Positions 1-9,529 of a stretch of DNA of 64,000 nucleotides are shown here, piece by piece. Position numbers and translations under genes: made by a program. This stretch comes from Delphinapterus leucas. Taxonomy: Eukaryota > Chordata > Mammalia > Artiodactyla > Monodontidae. Below the pieces are notes generated by a model. It saw only the letters and a list, made by a program, of their open reading frames with translations. It searched no databases and was not told the origin of the DNA. How positions within the stretch are numbered: position 1 is the first letter of the stretch; each line of letters starts with the position of its first letter. The stretch is from the NCBI RefSeq assembly GCF_002288925.2, contig NW_022098036.1, positions 40,582,614 to 40,646,613 of the forward strand. The letters run 5' to 3'.

Positions 1-2600
1 GCCTGATTCCTCTAGCTCTATTTTTCTTTCTCAAGATTGCTTTGGCTATTTGGGGTCTTTTGTGTTTCCATACAAATAGTAAAATTTCTTGTCCTAGTTC
101 TTTGAAAAATCCCATTGGTAATTTGAAAGGGATTGCATTAAATCTGTAGATTGCTTTGGGTAGTTTAGTCATTGTCACAATGATGATTCTTTCAATCCAA
201 GAACATGGTCTATCTCTCCATCTGTTTGTATCGTCTTTGATTTCTTTCATCAGTATCTTATAATTTTCTGCATACAGGCCTTTTGCCTCCTTAGGTAGGT
301 TTATTCCTAGGTATTTTATTCTTTTTGTTGCAGTGGTAAATGGGAGTGTTTCCTTAATTTCTCTTTCTGCTTTTTCATTGTTAATGTATAGGAATGCAAG
401 AGATTTCTGTGCATTAATTTTGTAGCCTGCTACTTTACCAAATTCATTGATTAGCTCTAGTAGTTTTCTGGTGGCATCTTTAGGATTTTCTGTGTATAGT
501 ATCATGTCTGCTGCAAACAGTGACAGTTTTACTTCGTCTCTTCCAATCTGTATTCCTTTTATTTCTTTTTCTTTTCTGCTTGCTGTGGCTAAAACTTCCA
601 AAGCCATGTTGAGTAATAGTGGTTAGAGTGGGCCCACTTTTCTTCTTCCTGATCTTAGAGGCAATGCTTTCAGTTTTTCACCATTGAGAGTGATGTTGGC
701 TGTGGGTTTGTCACGTACTTCTTTTATTAGGCTGAGGTAGTTTCTCTCTATGCCCACTTTCTGCAGAGTTTTTTTTTTTATCATAAATGGGTGTTGAATG
801 TTGTCAAAAGCTTTTTCTGCATCTGTTGAGATGATCATATGTTTTTTAATCCTTCAGTTAATATGGTGTACCACATGGATTGATTTGCATATACTAAAGA
901 ATCCTTCCATTCCTATATAAACACCACTTAATCATGGTGTATGATCCTTTTAATGTGCTGTTGGATTCTGTTTGCTAGTATTTTGTTGAGGATTTTTGTG
1001 TCTATGTTCATCAGTGATATTGGCCTGTAATTTTCTTTTTCTGTGACATCTTTGTTTGGTTTTGGTATCAGAGTGATGGTGGCCTCGTAGAATGAGTTTG
1101 GGAGTGTTCCTCCATCTGCTATATTTGGGAAGAGTTTGAGTAGAATAGGTGTTAGCTCTTTTCTAAATGTTTGATCAAATTCGCCTGTGAAGCCATCTGG
1201 CCCTGGGCTTTTGTTTGTTGGAAGATTTTTAATCACAGTTTCAAATTCAGTTCTGTGATTGGTCTGTTCATATATTCTGTTACTTCCTGGTTCAGTCATG
1301 GAAGGTTGTACTTTTCTATGAATTTGTCTGTTTCTTCTAGGTTGTCCATTTTATTGGCATAGAGTTGCTTGTAGTAATCTCTTATGATCCTTTGTATTTC
1401 TGCAGTGTCAGTTGTTACTTCTTTTTCATTTCTAATTCTGTTGATTTGAGTCTCCTCCCTTTTTTTCCTGATGAGTCTGGCTAGTGGTTTATCAATTTTG
1501 TTTATCTTCTCAAAGAACCAACTTTTAGTTTTATTGATTTTTGCAATTGTTTTCTTCATTTCTATTTCATTTATTTCTGCTGTGATCTTTATGATTTCTT
1601 CTGCTAACTTTGGGTTTTTTTGTTCTTCTTTCTGTAATTGCTTTAGGTGTAAGGTTAGGTTGTTTATTTGAGATTTTTCTTGTTTCTTGAGGTAGGATTG
1701 TATTGCTATCAACTTCCCTCTTAGAACTGTTTTTGCTGCATCCCGTAGGTTTTGGGTCATTGTGTTTTCATTGTCATTTGTTTCTAGGTATTTTTTGATT
1801 TCCTCTGATTTCTTCAGTGACCTCTTGGTTGTTTAGTAGCATATTGTTTAGCCTCCATGTGTTTTTACAGTTTTTTTTCCTGTATTTGGTATCTAGTCTC
1901 ATAGTGTTTTGGTCAGAAAAGATGCTTGATATGATTTCAATTTTCTTAAATTTACCCAGGCTTTATCTGTGACCCAAGATGTGATCTATCCTGGAGAATA
2001 TTCCATGTGCACTTGAGAAGAAAGTGTATTCTGTTGTTTTTGGATGGAATGTCCTATAAATGACGGTTAAGTCTGTCTGGTCTACTATGTCATTTAAAGT
2101 TTGTGTTTATTTATTTAGTTTCTGTTTGGATGATCTGTCCATTGGTGTAAGTGGGGTGTTAAAGTCCCCCATTATTATTGTTTTACTGTTGAGTTCCCCT
2201 TTTATGGCTCTATTTGCCTATGTATTGAGGTGCTCCTATGTTGGGTGTATAAATATTTACAATTGTTATATCTTCTTCTTGGATTGATCCCTTGATCGTT
2301 ATGTAGTGTCCTTCCTTGTCTCTTGTAGTAGTTTTTATTTTAAAGTCTATTTTGTCTCATATGAGTATTGCTATTCCAGCTTTCTTTTGAGTTCCATTTG
2401 CATGGAATATCTTTTTCCATCCCTTCACTTTCAGTTTGTATGTGTCCCTAGGTCTGTACTGGGTGTCTTGTAGACAGCATATACATGGGTCTTGTTTTTG
2501 TATCCATTCAGCCAGTCTATGTCTTTTGGTTGGAGCATTTAATCCATGTACATTTAAGGTCATTATTGATATGTATTTTCCTATTACTTTTTTAAAAATT
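1..2600 (-). pseudogene. L1-A ORF2 remnant (endonuclease plus reverse transcriptase, partial)
   Basis: ORF2 encodes the endonuclease and reverse transcriptase that nick target DNA and copy L1 RNA. Translated blocks are clear. An endonuclease N-terminus lies at 2357-2563 (…NVHGLNAPTKRHRLAEW…). RT blocks lie at 928-1299 (…[13 protein letters not shown]…, …[12 protein letters not shown]…) and 623-838 (…[14 protein letters not shown]…). They sit in different frames with intervening stops. Two key residues look altered. The endonuclease Glu normally in 'QETH' reads Asp in 'QDTQ' (codon 2465-2467). The RT motif normally FADDM reads FAADM (503-517), losing the first aspartate. The rest of RT and the C-terminus lie outside the window. 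It is not functional. Confidence 0.92.
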
Positions 2601-2694
2601 GCTTTGGGTTTCTTTTTGTAGGTCTTTTCCTTCTCTTGTGTTTTCTGCCTAGAGAAGTTCCTTGAGCATTTGTTGTAAAGCTGGATTGGTGGTG

Positions 2695-3870
2695 TTAAAT
2701 TCTCTTAGCTTTTGCTTGTCTGTAAAAATTTTGATCTCTCCATTGAATCTGAATGAGATCCTTGCTGGGTAATCTTGGTTGTAGCTTTTTCCCTTTCATC
2801 ACTCTAAATAGATCCTGCCACTCTCTCCTGGCCTGCAGGGTTTCTGCTGAATGATCAGCTGTTAACCTTATGGGGATTTCCTTGTATGTTATTTGTTGCT
2901 TTCCCTTTGCTGCTTTTAATATTTTTTCTTTGTGTTTAATTTTTGTTAGTTTGATTAATATGTGTTGTGGCGTGTGTCTCCTTGGGTTTATCCTGTATGG
3001 GACTCTCTGCACTTCCTGAACTTTATTGACTATTTCCTTTCCCATGTTGGGGAAGTTTTCAATTACAATCTCTTCACATATTTTCTCAGACCCTTTGTTT
3101 TTTTTCTTCTTCTGGGATGCCTATAATTTGAATGTTGTTGTGCTTAATGTTGTCCCAGAGGTCTCTGGGACTGTCCTCCATTCTTTTCATTCTTTTATCT
3201 TTATTCTGCTCTGTGCCAGTTATTTCCACCATTCTGTCTTCCAGCTCACTTATCTGTTCTGCTGCCTCACTTATTCTGCTCTTGATTCCTTCTAGAGTAT
3301 TATTGTGTTGCTCATTACTGTTGGTTTGCTCTTTAGTTCTCGTAGGTCCTTGTTAAACGTATCTTGTATTTATTCTATTTCTGAGCATTTGGATCATATT
3401 TACTATCATTACTCTGAATTCTTTTTTCAGGTAGTTTGTTTCCTTTTCATTTATTTGGTCTTGTGGGTTTTTTTTTTAATATATTGTCAGAAATTCGGAG
3501 TATTTATTTATTTATTTATTTTTGGCTGTGTTGGGTCTTCGTTTCTGTGCAAGGGCTTCCTCTAGCTGCAGTAAGCAGGGGCCACTCTTCATCGCGGTGT
3601 GTGGGCCTCTCACTATTGCGGCCTCTCTTGTTGCAGAGCACGGGCTCCAGACGCACCGGCTCAGTACTTGGGGCTCACGGGCCTAGTTGCTCCGCGGCAT
3701 GTGGGATCTTCCCAGACCAGGGCTCAAACCCGTGTCCCCTGCATTGGCAGGCAGATTCTCAACCACTGCGCCACCAGGCAAGCCCAGTCTTGTGGGTTTT
3801 TATCTTGTTTCTTTGCCTGCAAGATATTTCTGTCTTCTCATTTTGTCTAATGTACAGTATTTGACGTCTC
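2695..3870 (-). pseudogene. L1-A ORF1 remnant (RNA-binding chaperone), SINE-interrupted
   Basis: ORF1p is the trimeric RNA-binding chaperone of the L1 ribonucleoprotein. The C-terminal part is a continuous 116-residue frame at 2695-3045 with the recognisable stretches 'QRVPYRINPRRHTPQHI', 'ILKAAKGKQQITYKEIPIRL' and 'RREWQDLFRVMKGK'. It stops at '..AKAKRI', where the L1-E copy continues for about 20 more residues, so a nonsense change has shortened it. The N-terminal coiled-coil part is broken over several frames between 3050 and 3870 and is interrupted by the SINE at 3473-3786. The N-terminal boundary is approximate because no intact start remains. Confidence 0.88.
3473..3786 (-). mobile_element. 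CHR-type tRNA-derived SINE in L1-A ORF1
   Basis: The minus strand reads the CHR head ('..gcctggtggcgcagtgg'), B box ('ggtttgagccc'), a body ending 'gacccaacacagcc' and a (TAAA)n tail (plus-strand tattta repeats at 3501-3520). The TSD 'gtcttgtgggttttt' is present at 3458-3472 and 3787-3801, inside L1 sequence that is continuous across the gap. Between the (TAAA)n tail and the TSD there are about 28 non-SINE bases (3473-3500) plus an oligo(T), suggesting a short 3' read-through. It is a long-form copy, like those at 7845, 8323, 9184 and 45957. Confidence 0.93.
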
Positions 3871-6535
3871 CTTTCCCTAGGCTGCAGGGTTGTAGTTCCT
3901 CTTGCTTCTGTTCTCCACCCCTGGTGGTGGCATTGGTCCAGTGTCTTGTGTAGGCTTCCTGATGGGAGTGACTGGTGCCTATGTTCTGGTGGATGGAACT
4001 GTGTCTTTTCCCTCTGATAAGCAGGGCCCTGTCAGCTGGTGTGTTTTGAGGTGTCTTTGAACTTAGTATGACTTTAAGGCAGCCTCTCTGCTAACGGGTG
4101 GTGTTGTGTTCCTGTCTTGTTTGTTGTTTGGTGTGAGGAAACCAGCATTGGGAGCTGCAGGCAGTTGGGTGGAGCCGGGTCTTGGATTCAGACAGAGGCC
4201 TCCATGAGAGCTCTTGGTGATTAATCTGGTGATTAATCTTCCCTGGGGCCAGGAATTCTCTAGTGGTCCAGCTTCCTGGATTTGGTGCTCCCACCCCAGA
4301 GGCTCAGGCCTGACTTCTGGTTGAGGAACCAAGACTCCACAAGTCACTGGTCCTGGCAATAAAGGGGATTAAAAAAATAAATAAATAAAAGGACTAACAA
4401 AAACACCAACAAATGGTAAAAAGTAAAATCAGACAAACAAAAACAGAAACAAAGAAATGCACACACACAAAAGAAACAAAAAGAGAACCAAATAAAATAA
4501 AAGGCAAGAGAACAACCAGAGAAACAAAAGAACCCAAGAATGAAATCAAACAATTAAGAAGAAAACTAACAAAAACACCATGCCAAAAAACAAAACCAAA
4601 GCAGAGTGCCAATGGAAGAATGAAGCAAAGAAAGAAAACAAACTGACAAAAGTGATTTAAAAAAAAAAGGAAGATTGAAAGGGAATAGAAGACAGAAAAT
4701 CAATGTAGAAATAGAAATATAAAATATTTTTTAAAAGTATATTAAAGAAAGAAAGAAAAAGGCAAACAAAACCCCAGAGAAATGGTAAAAACAAAATCAA
4801 ACAAAAACAGAAACAAAGAAACACACACACACACACACAAAAGAAATAAATAGAACCAAATAAAACAAAAAGCAAGACAACACCCAAACAGGAGAATCCA
4901 AAAATGAAATCAAACAATTAGAATCAGAATTAATAAAAACCTAAAAACAAAACAAAAGCAGTGTACCAACTGGGGAATAAAGCAAGGAAATAGAACAAAC
5001 CAATAAAAATGATTCTAAATAAAAAGGAAAAAACACAGAACAACAGAAAATCAAAGTAAAAATAGAAATATGTTAAAAAAATGTTATAAAACACAAAGAT
5101 CCTAAAAGACTAAATAAAAAAAACTAAAACAAAAAGAAACAAAAGAAACAAAAAAAGCCAGAACCAACAACAGAATGAATAAAAACATAATAAAATTAAG
5201 AGTAATAATTATGTTTCCCTCCACTCTAAGTGTCCTTGCACACACCATGAGCCACAGCCCACCTCCGCCTGCCACCTCCTCCTCCTCTGCCTCTGGGCTG
5301 GTCTCTGGACCTGCTGTGGGCCCTGTGGGGACCACTCAGACTCTGATCTGCCCCAATTCCTGCCTGTGCTTGCCCCCAAAGTCCACAGCTGCAAGAGCTA
5401 GACCGTTTCCATTTGTGGGAACACTCATTGTCTGCTCAGATATTCCACAGACGCAGGATCTACCCAGCTGATCGTGGGGATTTAATCTGCAGCTTGTACA
5501 GCTGATGGAAAGATTTTTGATTCTCTTCCTTAGTTGCCCCATCCCTGTGGTTCAGCTTTGGTTTTACCCCCACCTCTGTGTATGGTCCACCCACAGGAGT
5601 CTGGTCCTGAGGCTGCCTTGGAGCTCTTGGGTCTGCCCCAGTCAGGACAGGGCACAGAGGTGGTATGACTGCCTGGATCACAGGAGCCCCAGTGGCGCCA
5701 AATGTGCAGGGAAGCCAGCAGCCACGGGTGCAATAGATATAGCCCTAGTGAGGGCCTTTTCAGCTGCCCAGCATAAGGCACAATAGGGACAGCCCTGGCC
5801 AGGCTTTTTCTGGCACCTGGCAGCAGGCTCATGAAGGCCAGCCCTGAGAGGGCTTCTTTTATTGATTGTTGGCAGGCATCAGTGTGTAGGGAGAGACAGG
5901 CTACAATAGTGGCTCCTCCCCCTGCATGTGACTCAGCAGTAGCACCCTGCTTCCATGGCAGTCCAGTCTTCCTCTGTAGGCATTCCCTGCTGCAGATTTC
6001 CTCCCTCCCATCCCCTCAGTCCATCTCCCCACAACCAACACTAGTTCTCACTCTGGGCCTGTTCTCCAATCCCCACGGACCAGCTCCCAGCCCCCTTGCA
6101 CACCTGTGAGCACACATCCCAGTCCCGGGCACCTAGGGCCACAGTACAGACTGTCTGTATTTCTCACCCTGTCCCGTTTGCCACAGATCAGCTGCTTCAC
6201 CCACTTTCAACAGCCTCAAATGCTTCCCTTCTGTCCCAATCGATTTCCCCATTGGAGAGGGGATTTCCCCGAATTTGGGAATCTATCCTCTACTTCAGCT
6301 CCCCCACCCTGGGGTGCAGGTCCCGTCCCGCTTCCTCTCCACCTCCTTCTTCCTTCTTTTTTTCATCCTACCCAGTTATGCAGGGATGTTTATAGTCCTT
6401 TCCAGTGTCCAAGGTCTTCAGCTAGTGTTCAGCTGGTGTTCTGTGAGAATTGTTTCATCTATAGATGTATTCCTGATGCATCCGTGGAGAGAGATGAACT
6501 CCACATCCTCCTACTCCTTCACCATCTTCTGTCCT
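3871..6535 (-). promoter_or_regulatory. L1-A 5' UTR, extra-long
   Basis: The region upstream of ORF1 in L1-A. In L1 this segment holds the internal pol II promoter. Reading in L1 sense from 6535 downward, there is the start-site head, then a GC-richer block (about 6500-5200), then a T-rich block (about 5170-4380), then a GC-richer stretch (4370-3871) that matches the 5' UTR of L1-C in style (TGGTGGG, CAGGCACCAG words). The total is about 2.66 kb, against about 0.9-1.0 kb in L1-C and L1-E. Plus-strand open frames across 5175-6620 are low-complexity Pro/Ser-rich frames without family resemblance and are not called genes. Promoter activity is inferred from the family only. Confidence 0.75.
4403..5150 (-). 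repeat. A-rich (L1-sense T-rich) imperfect tandem block in L1-A 5' UTR
   Basis: On the plus strand this stretch is almost pure A/C-rich sequence. A block starting near 4411 ('aatggtaaaa..', then 'aacagaaacaaagaaa', an (AC)n tract, 'gaaccaaataaaa', 'tgaaatcaaacaatta') recurs about 369 bases later, starting near 4781, with the same words in the same order. A less certain third partial unit follows to about 5150. It therefore looks like an imperfect dimer inside the L1 leader. It is absent from the other near-complete copies here. Confidence 0.75.
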
Positions 6536-7455
6536 CAGTCCACTAGATTTTTATTAAACTTTGTGCTCAGGGTCTCTCTGGAGATTGTTCTCATTATGTG
6601 TGCCCAGGCTGCAGTCTGAAGGGGCTGAAGGGTCAACTACTAGAAAAAGGAAGAGACAATAACACATGCCATAACTCTGCCTTATTCTAGTCCTCAGAAG
6701 CAAGTCACAAAATCCAGTATATTAAATATCAAGAGGCAGGGATCATGAGAGGCCCTCCATGAAGCTACCTTCCAAAGTGTATATCGAAATTTTGGTTTTC
6801 TGATTCTTGTGAGAATAAATTAGAGACATTGTGCTCTTTTACCTCTAAATATTTCAGCATGTAATTCCAAAGAACAAGGATATTCTCTTACATAACAATA
6901 GTGCCCCTATCAAAATCAGGAAATCTGATGTTAATACACCAGAGTTAACTTATCTACAACTCTAGCCAATATTCACATTGCATCAACTGTCTCAATGATT
7001 TCCTTTACGGCTTTAAAAAAAATCTAAAATGCAATAAAGACTAAAGAATGCAAAAATCTAAGATGTAAAATTAATTTTAGTCACACCTCTTTAGTTTCTT
7101 CTAATCTAGAATACCCCTCAATTTGACTTTGTTGACTTTCACATTTGGAGGAGTGCAGGTGAATTATTTTGTACACTGTCCCTCAATTTGGTTTATCTTA
7201 TATTTCTTTTTTACTGAATTCAGGTTATGCATTTTGGCAAGAATACCACAGAATGGTGTTTCCATCTGAAGACATGTGGTATCATTTGTCCCAGTAAAAT
7301 AATGATGTTAATTTTGGTCACATTCTTAAGGTGGATATTTTCAGGTTTCTCCTGTAATTTTTTCTTTAATAAATAATTTGTGGGTAGACATTTTGACACT
7401 ATGTAAATATTCTCTTCTTCATTCATCAAAATGTCACACAGTAGTTCTATCTTTT

Positions 7456-7606
7456 AAAAATATATATATATATATAGTTCTTTTTCATATTCTTTTCCAT
7501 TATAGTTTATTACAGGATATTGAGTATTGTTCCCTATGCTATATAATAGGACCTTGTTGTTTATTTTATATATAGTAGCCCAAACTCCTGATTTACCCCT
7601 CCCCCT
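7456..7606 (-). mobile_element. 5'-truncated L1 3'-end fragment nested in L1M
   Basis: This short antisense L1 3' UTR shows 'attacaggatattgagtattg', 'ccctatgctatataatagg' and 'ccttgttgtttatttt', standard words of an L1 3' end. It follows a (TA)n run at 7461-7475. The flanks are L1M 3' UTR on both sides, so it inserted there. A possible weak TSD ('tctttt' plus neighbours at 7450 and 7610) is not convincing. Confidence 0.7.
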
Positions 7607-7844
7607 ATCATCTTTTGATGACTCTCTAATTTCATCATCTACTATACATTTTAGCCAGTATTCTAGAGTAAGGAAGAGTGTTCTTTTCTCCCACATTTAA
7701 CTGATATTTTATGCATTCATGTATATCAAGGTGGATTCATGCACTCCTATTTTGTACATTGGGTTATCATTCATTAGGATGAATATTTACTTGGATCAAA
7801 TTCTTCCGAATTTAGCCAGTGGGAACCCCTTTAAGGTACTTTTT

Positions 7845-8126
7845 TTTTTTTAATTTATTTATTTTTGCTGTGTTGCATCTTCATTTCTGTGTGAGGGCTT
7901 TCTCTAATTGTGGCAAGCAGGAGCCACTCTTCATCACGGTGCATGGGCCTTTCACTATCGTGGCCTCTCTTGTTGCAGAGCACAGGCTCCAGACACGCAG
8001 GCTCAGTAGTTGTGGTTCACGGGCCTAGTTGCTCCACGGCATGTGGGATCCTCCCAGACCAGGGCTCGAACCCGTGTCCCCTGCATTAGCAGGCAGATTC
8101 TCAACCACTGCGCCACCAGGGAAGCC
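7845..8126 (-). mobile_element. CHR-type SINE nested in L1M 3' UTR
   Basis: Antisense CHR SINE of the long form: poly(T)/tatt tail at 7845-7866, then body, with the head at 8126 ('ccaccagggaagcccc'). The flanking TSD is 'cccctttaaggtactttt' at 7826-7844 against 'ccccttcaaggtactttt' ending near 8144, with one mismatch. The L1M sequence on both sides joins cleanly when the SINE is removed. Confidence 0.93.
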
Positions 8127-8322
8127 CCCTTCAAGGTACTTTTATGTCCTTTATATATTTCCAGATCATTTGGGGGAACATTTTCTAACTTTCACATGCA
8201 GAATTATTCCAGGCTTATCTTATACTTACCATCTCTCCCCACCCTAAAACCAGCTGGTTCTCAAAGGAATACTGGTTCTTTTTAGTGAAATGTGGTAATT
8301 TTTTAATATAAGAAACAATTGA

Positions 8323-8640
8323 GGACTTCCCTGGTGGCTCAGTGGTTAAGAATCCGCCTGCCAATGCAGGGGACACGGGTTCGAGCCCTTGTCCGAGAAG
8401 ATCCCACATGCTGCAGAGCAACTAAACCCGTGCGCCACAACTACTGAGCCTGCACTCTAGAGCCCGAGAGCTGCAACTACTGAAGCCCACATGCCTAGAC
8501 CCCCTGCTCCTCAACAAGAGAAGCCACCACAGTGAGAAGCCCCGCGCACTGCAATGAAGAGTGGCCCCCACTCGCCACAACTAGAGAAAGCACACGTGCA
8601 GCAACAAAGACCCAATGCAGCCTAAATAAATAAATAAATT
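8323..8640 (+). mobile_element. CHR-type SINE, plus strand
   Basis: Plus-strand CHR SINE beginning 'ggacttccctggtggctcag', with B box 'gggttcgagccc' and a body containing repeated 'gccacaactactga'-type words. The end is 'gacccaatgcagcc' followed by a (TAAA)n tail. It sits just after the L1M 3' UTR and just before a separate L1 3' end. It is noticeably diverged from the 52662 copy. No clear TSD was found. Confidence 0.93.
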
Positions 8641-8918
8641 TATTTTTTTTTAAAAAAGATCTAAACTAAAAAAAGTTCACCCTTTTCTCCCAACCCCCAC
8701 CCCCACCTCTTGCAACCACCAATCTCTTCTGAGTATCTATGAGATTGTTTTGGTTTATTTTTTAAGATTCTGTACAGAAGAGAGATAATACAGTATTTCT
8801 TCCTCTGTCTGACATATTTCCCTTAGCACAATGTTTTCAAGGTTCATCCATGTTGTTGTAAATGGCAAGATTTCATTCATTTTTATGACTGAATAATATT
8901 TCATTGGATACTTTATAT

Positions 8919-8976
8919 ATATATATCACAATTATTATACCATACATATACATACATATATATATATATATACATA
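8919..8976. repeat. (TA)n/(TACA)n microsatellite inside L1-H
   Basis: Two short TA/CATA runs at the L1 position where the consensus carries a 'tatatacaca' run just upstream (in L1 sense, downstream) of the 'atggaatattactcagcc' motif. The same L1 position has expanded in L1-D and L1-B. Confidence 0.8.
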
Positions 8977-9183
8977 CAACAATTTATTTTTCTATTCATT
9001 TATCTGTGTACACTTAGGTTGTTTCCATATTTTGGCTATTATAAATAATGCTGCAATGAACATGGGATATATATCTTTTCAGATTACTGTTTTCATTTTC
9101 TTTGGATAAATACACAGAAGTGGAATTGCTGGTAGTTGACATGGTAGTTCTATTTAAAAATTTTAAAGGAACCCATATTGTTT

Positions 9184-9521
9184 TATTTATTTATAATAAA
9201 TTCATTTTATTTACTTATTTTTGGCTGCATTGGGTCTTCGTTGCTGTGTGAGGGCTTTCTCTAGTTGCAGCAAGTGGGGGCTACTCTTCATTGTGGCTCA
9301 TGGGCTTCTCATTGCAGTGGCTTCTCTTGTTATGGAGCGTGGGCTCTAGGGAGTGTGGGCTTAATAGTTGTGGCTTGAAGGCTCTAGGGCGCAGGCTCAG
9401 TAGTTGTGGCAAATGGGCTTACCTCCTCCACAGCATGTGGGATCTTCCTGGACCAGGGCTCAAGCCCATGTCCCCTGCATTGGCACGCAGATTCTTAACC
9501 ACTGCACCACCAGGGAAAGCC
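9184..9521 (-). mobile_element. CHR-type SINE nested in L1-H
   Basis: Antisense long-form CHR SINE. The tail lies in 9184-9220 (ttta repeats), the body at 9221-9500 and the head at 9521 ('accagggaaagcc'). L1 ORF2 sequence stops at 'aacccatattg' and resumes at 'aatccataatttt'; these are probably diverged copies of the TSD. The SINE interrupts the ORF2 C-terminus. Confidence 0.9.
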
Positions 9522-9529
9522 AAATCCAT

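Larger units (their letters stand above)
1..6535 (-). mobile_element. LINE-1 copy L1-A, 3' end beyond window edge
   Basis: A long L1 read on the minus strand. From high to low coordinates it shows the L1 5' end (the antisense of the 'gatggtg..gagtaggagga' head near 6500-6535), a 2.7-kb 5' UTR, ORF1, and ORF2 from its endonuclease start down into the reverse transcriptase. The window begins inside ORF2, so the 3' UTR, poly(A) and one TSD lie outside. A CHR SINE interrupts ORF1 at 3473-3786. Stops and frameshifts throughout make it a dead copy. The 5' UTR is about three times as long as those of the two other near-complete copies in this window. Family assignment comes from the protein signatures; the subfamily is not determined. 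Confidence 0.93.
6855..8322 (-). mobile_element. Ancient L1M-type 3' UTR
   Basis: Diverged sequence resembling the long 3' UTR of older eutherian L1M elements. Recognised words include 'aagaacaaggatattctctta', 'aggttatgcattttggcaag', 'tatgtaaatattctc', 'gccagtgggaacccctt' and 'caaaggaatactggttcttttt'. It is interrupted by a younger L1 tail (7456-7606) and a SINE (7845-8126), and the L1M sequence resumes in register after each. A second copy of the same UTR type is at 42740-43620. The strand is assigned from the T-rich character and is less certain than the family. Confidence 0.65.

Noticed and set aside
4344..4917. Hydrophobic Phe/Leu/Val-rich minus frames that look like membrane proteins
   Set aside because: They are products of the T-rich strand of the L1-A leader repeat, not a gene.
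5175..6619. Series of plus-strand frames of 90-146 residues
   Set aside because: They are antisense to the L1-A 5' UTR, Pro/Ser/Leu-rich and overlapping on both strands, with no family resemblance.
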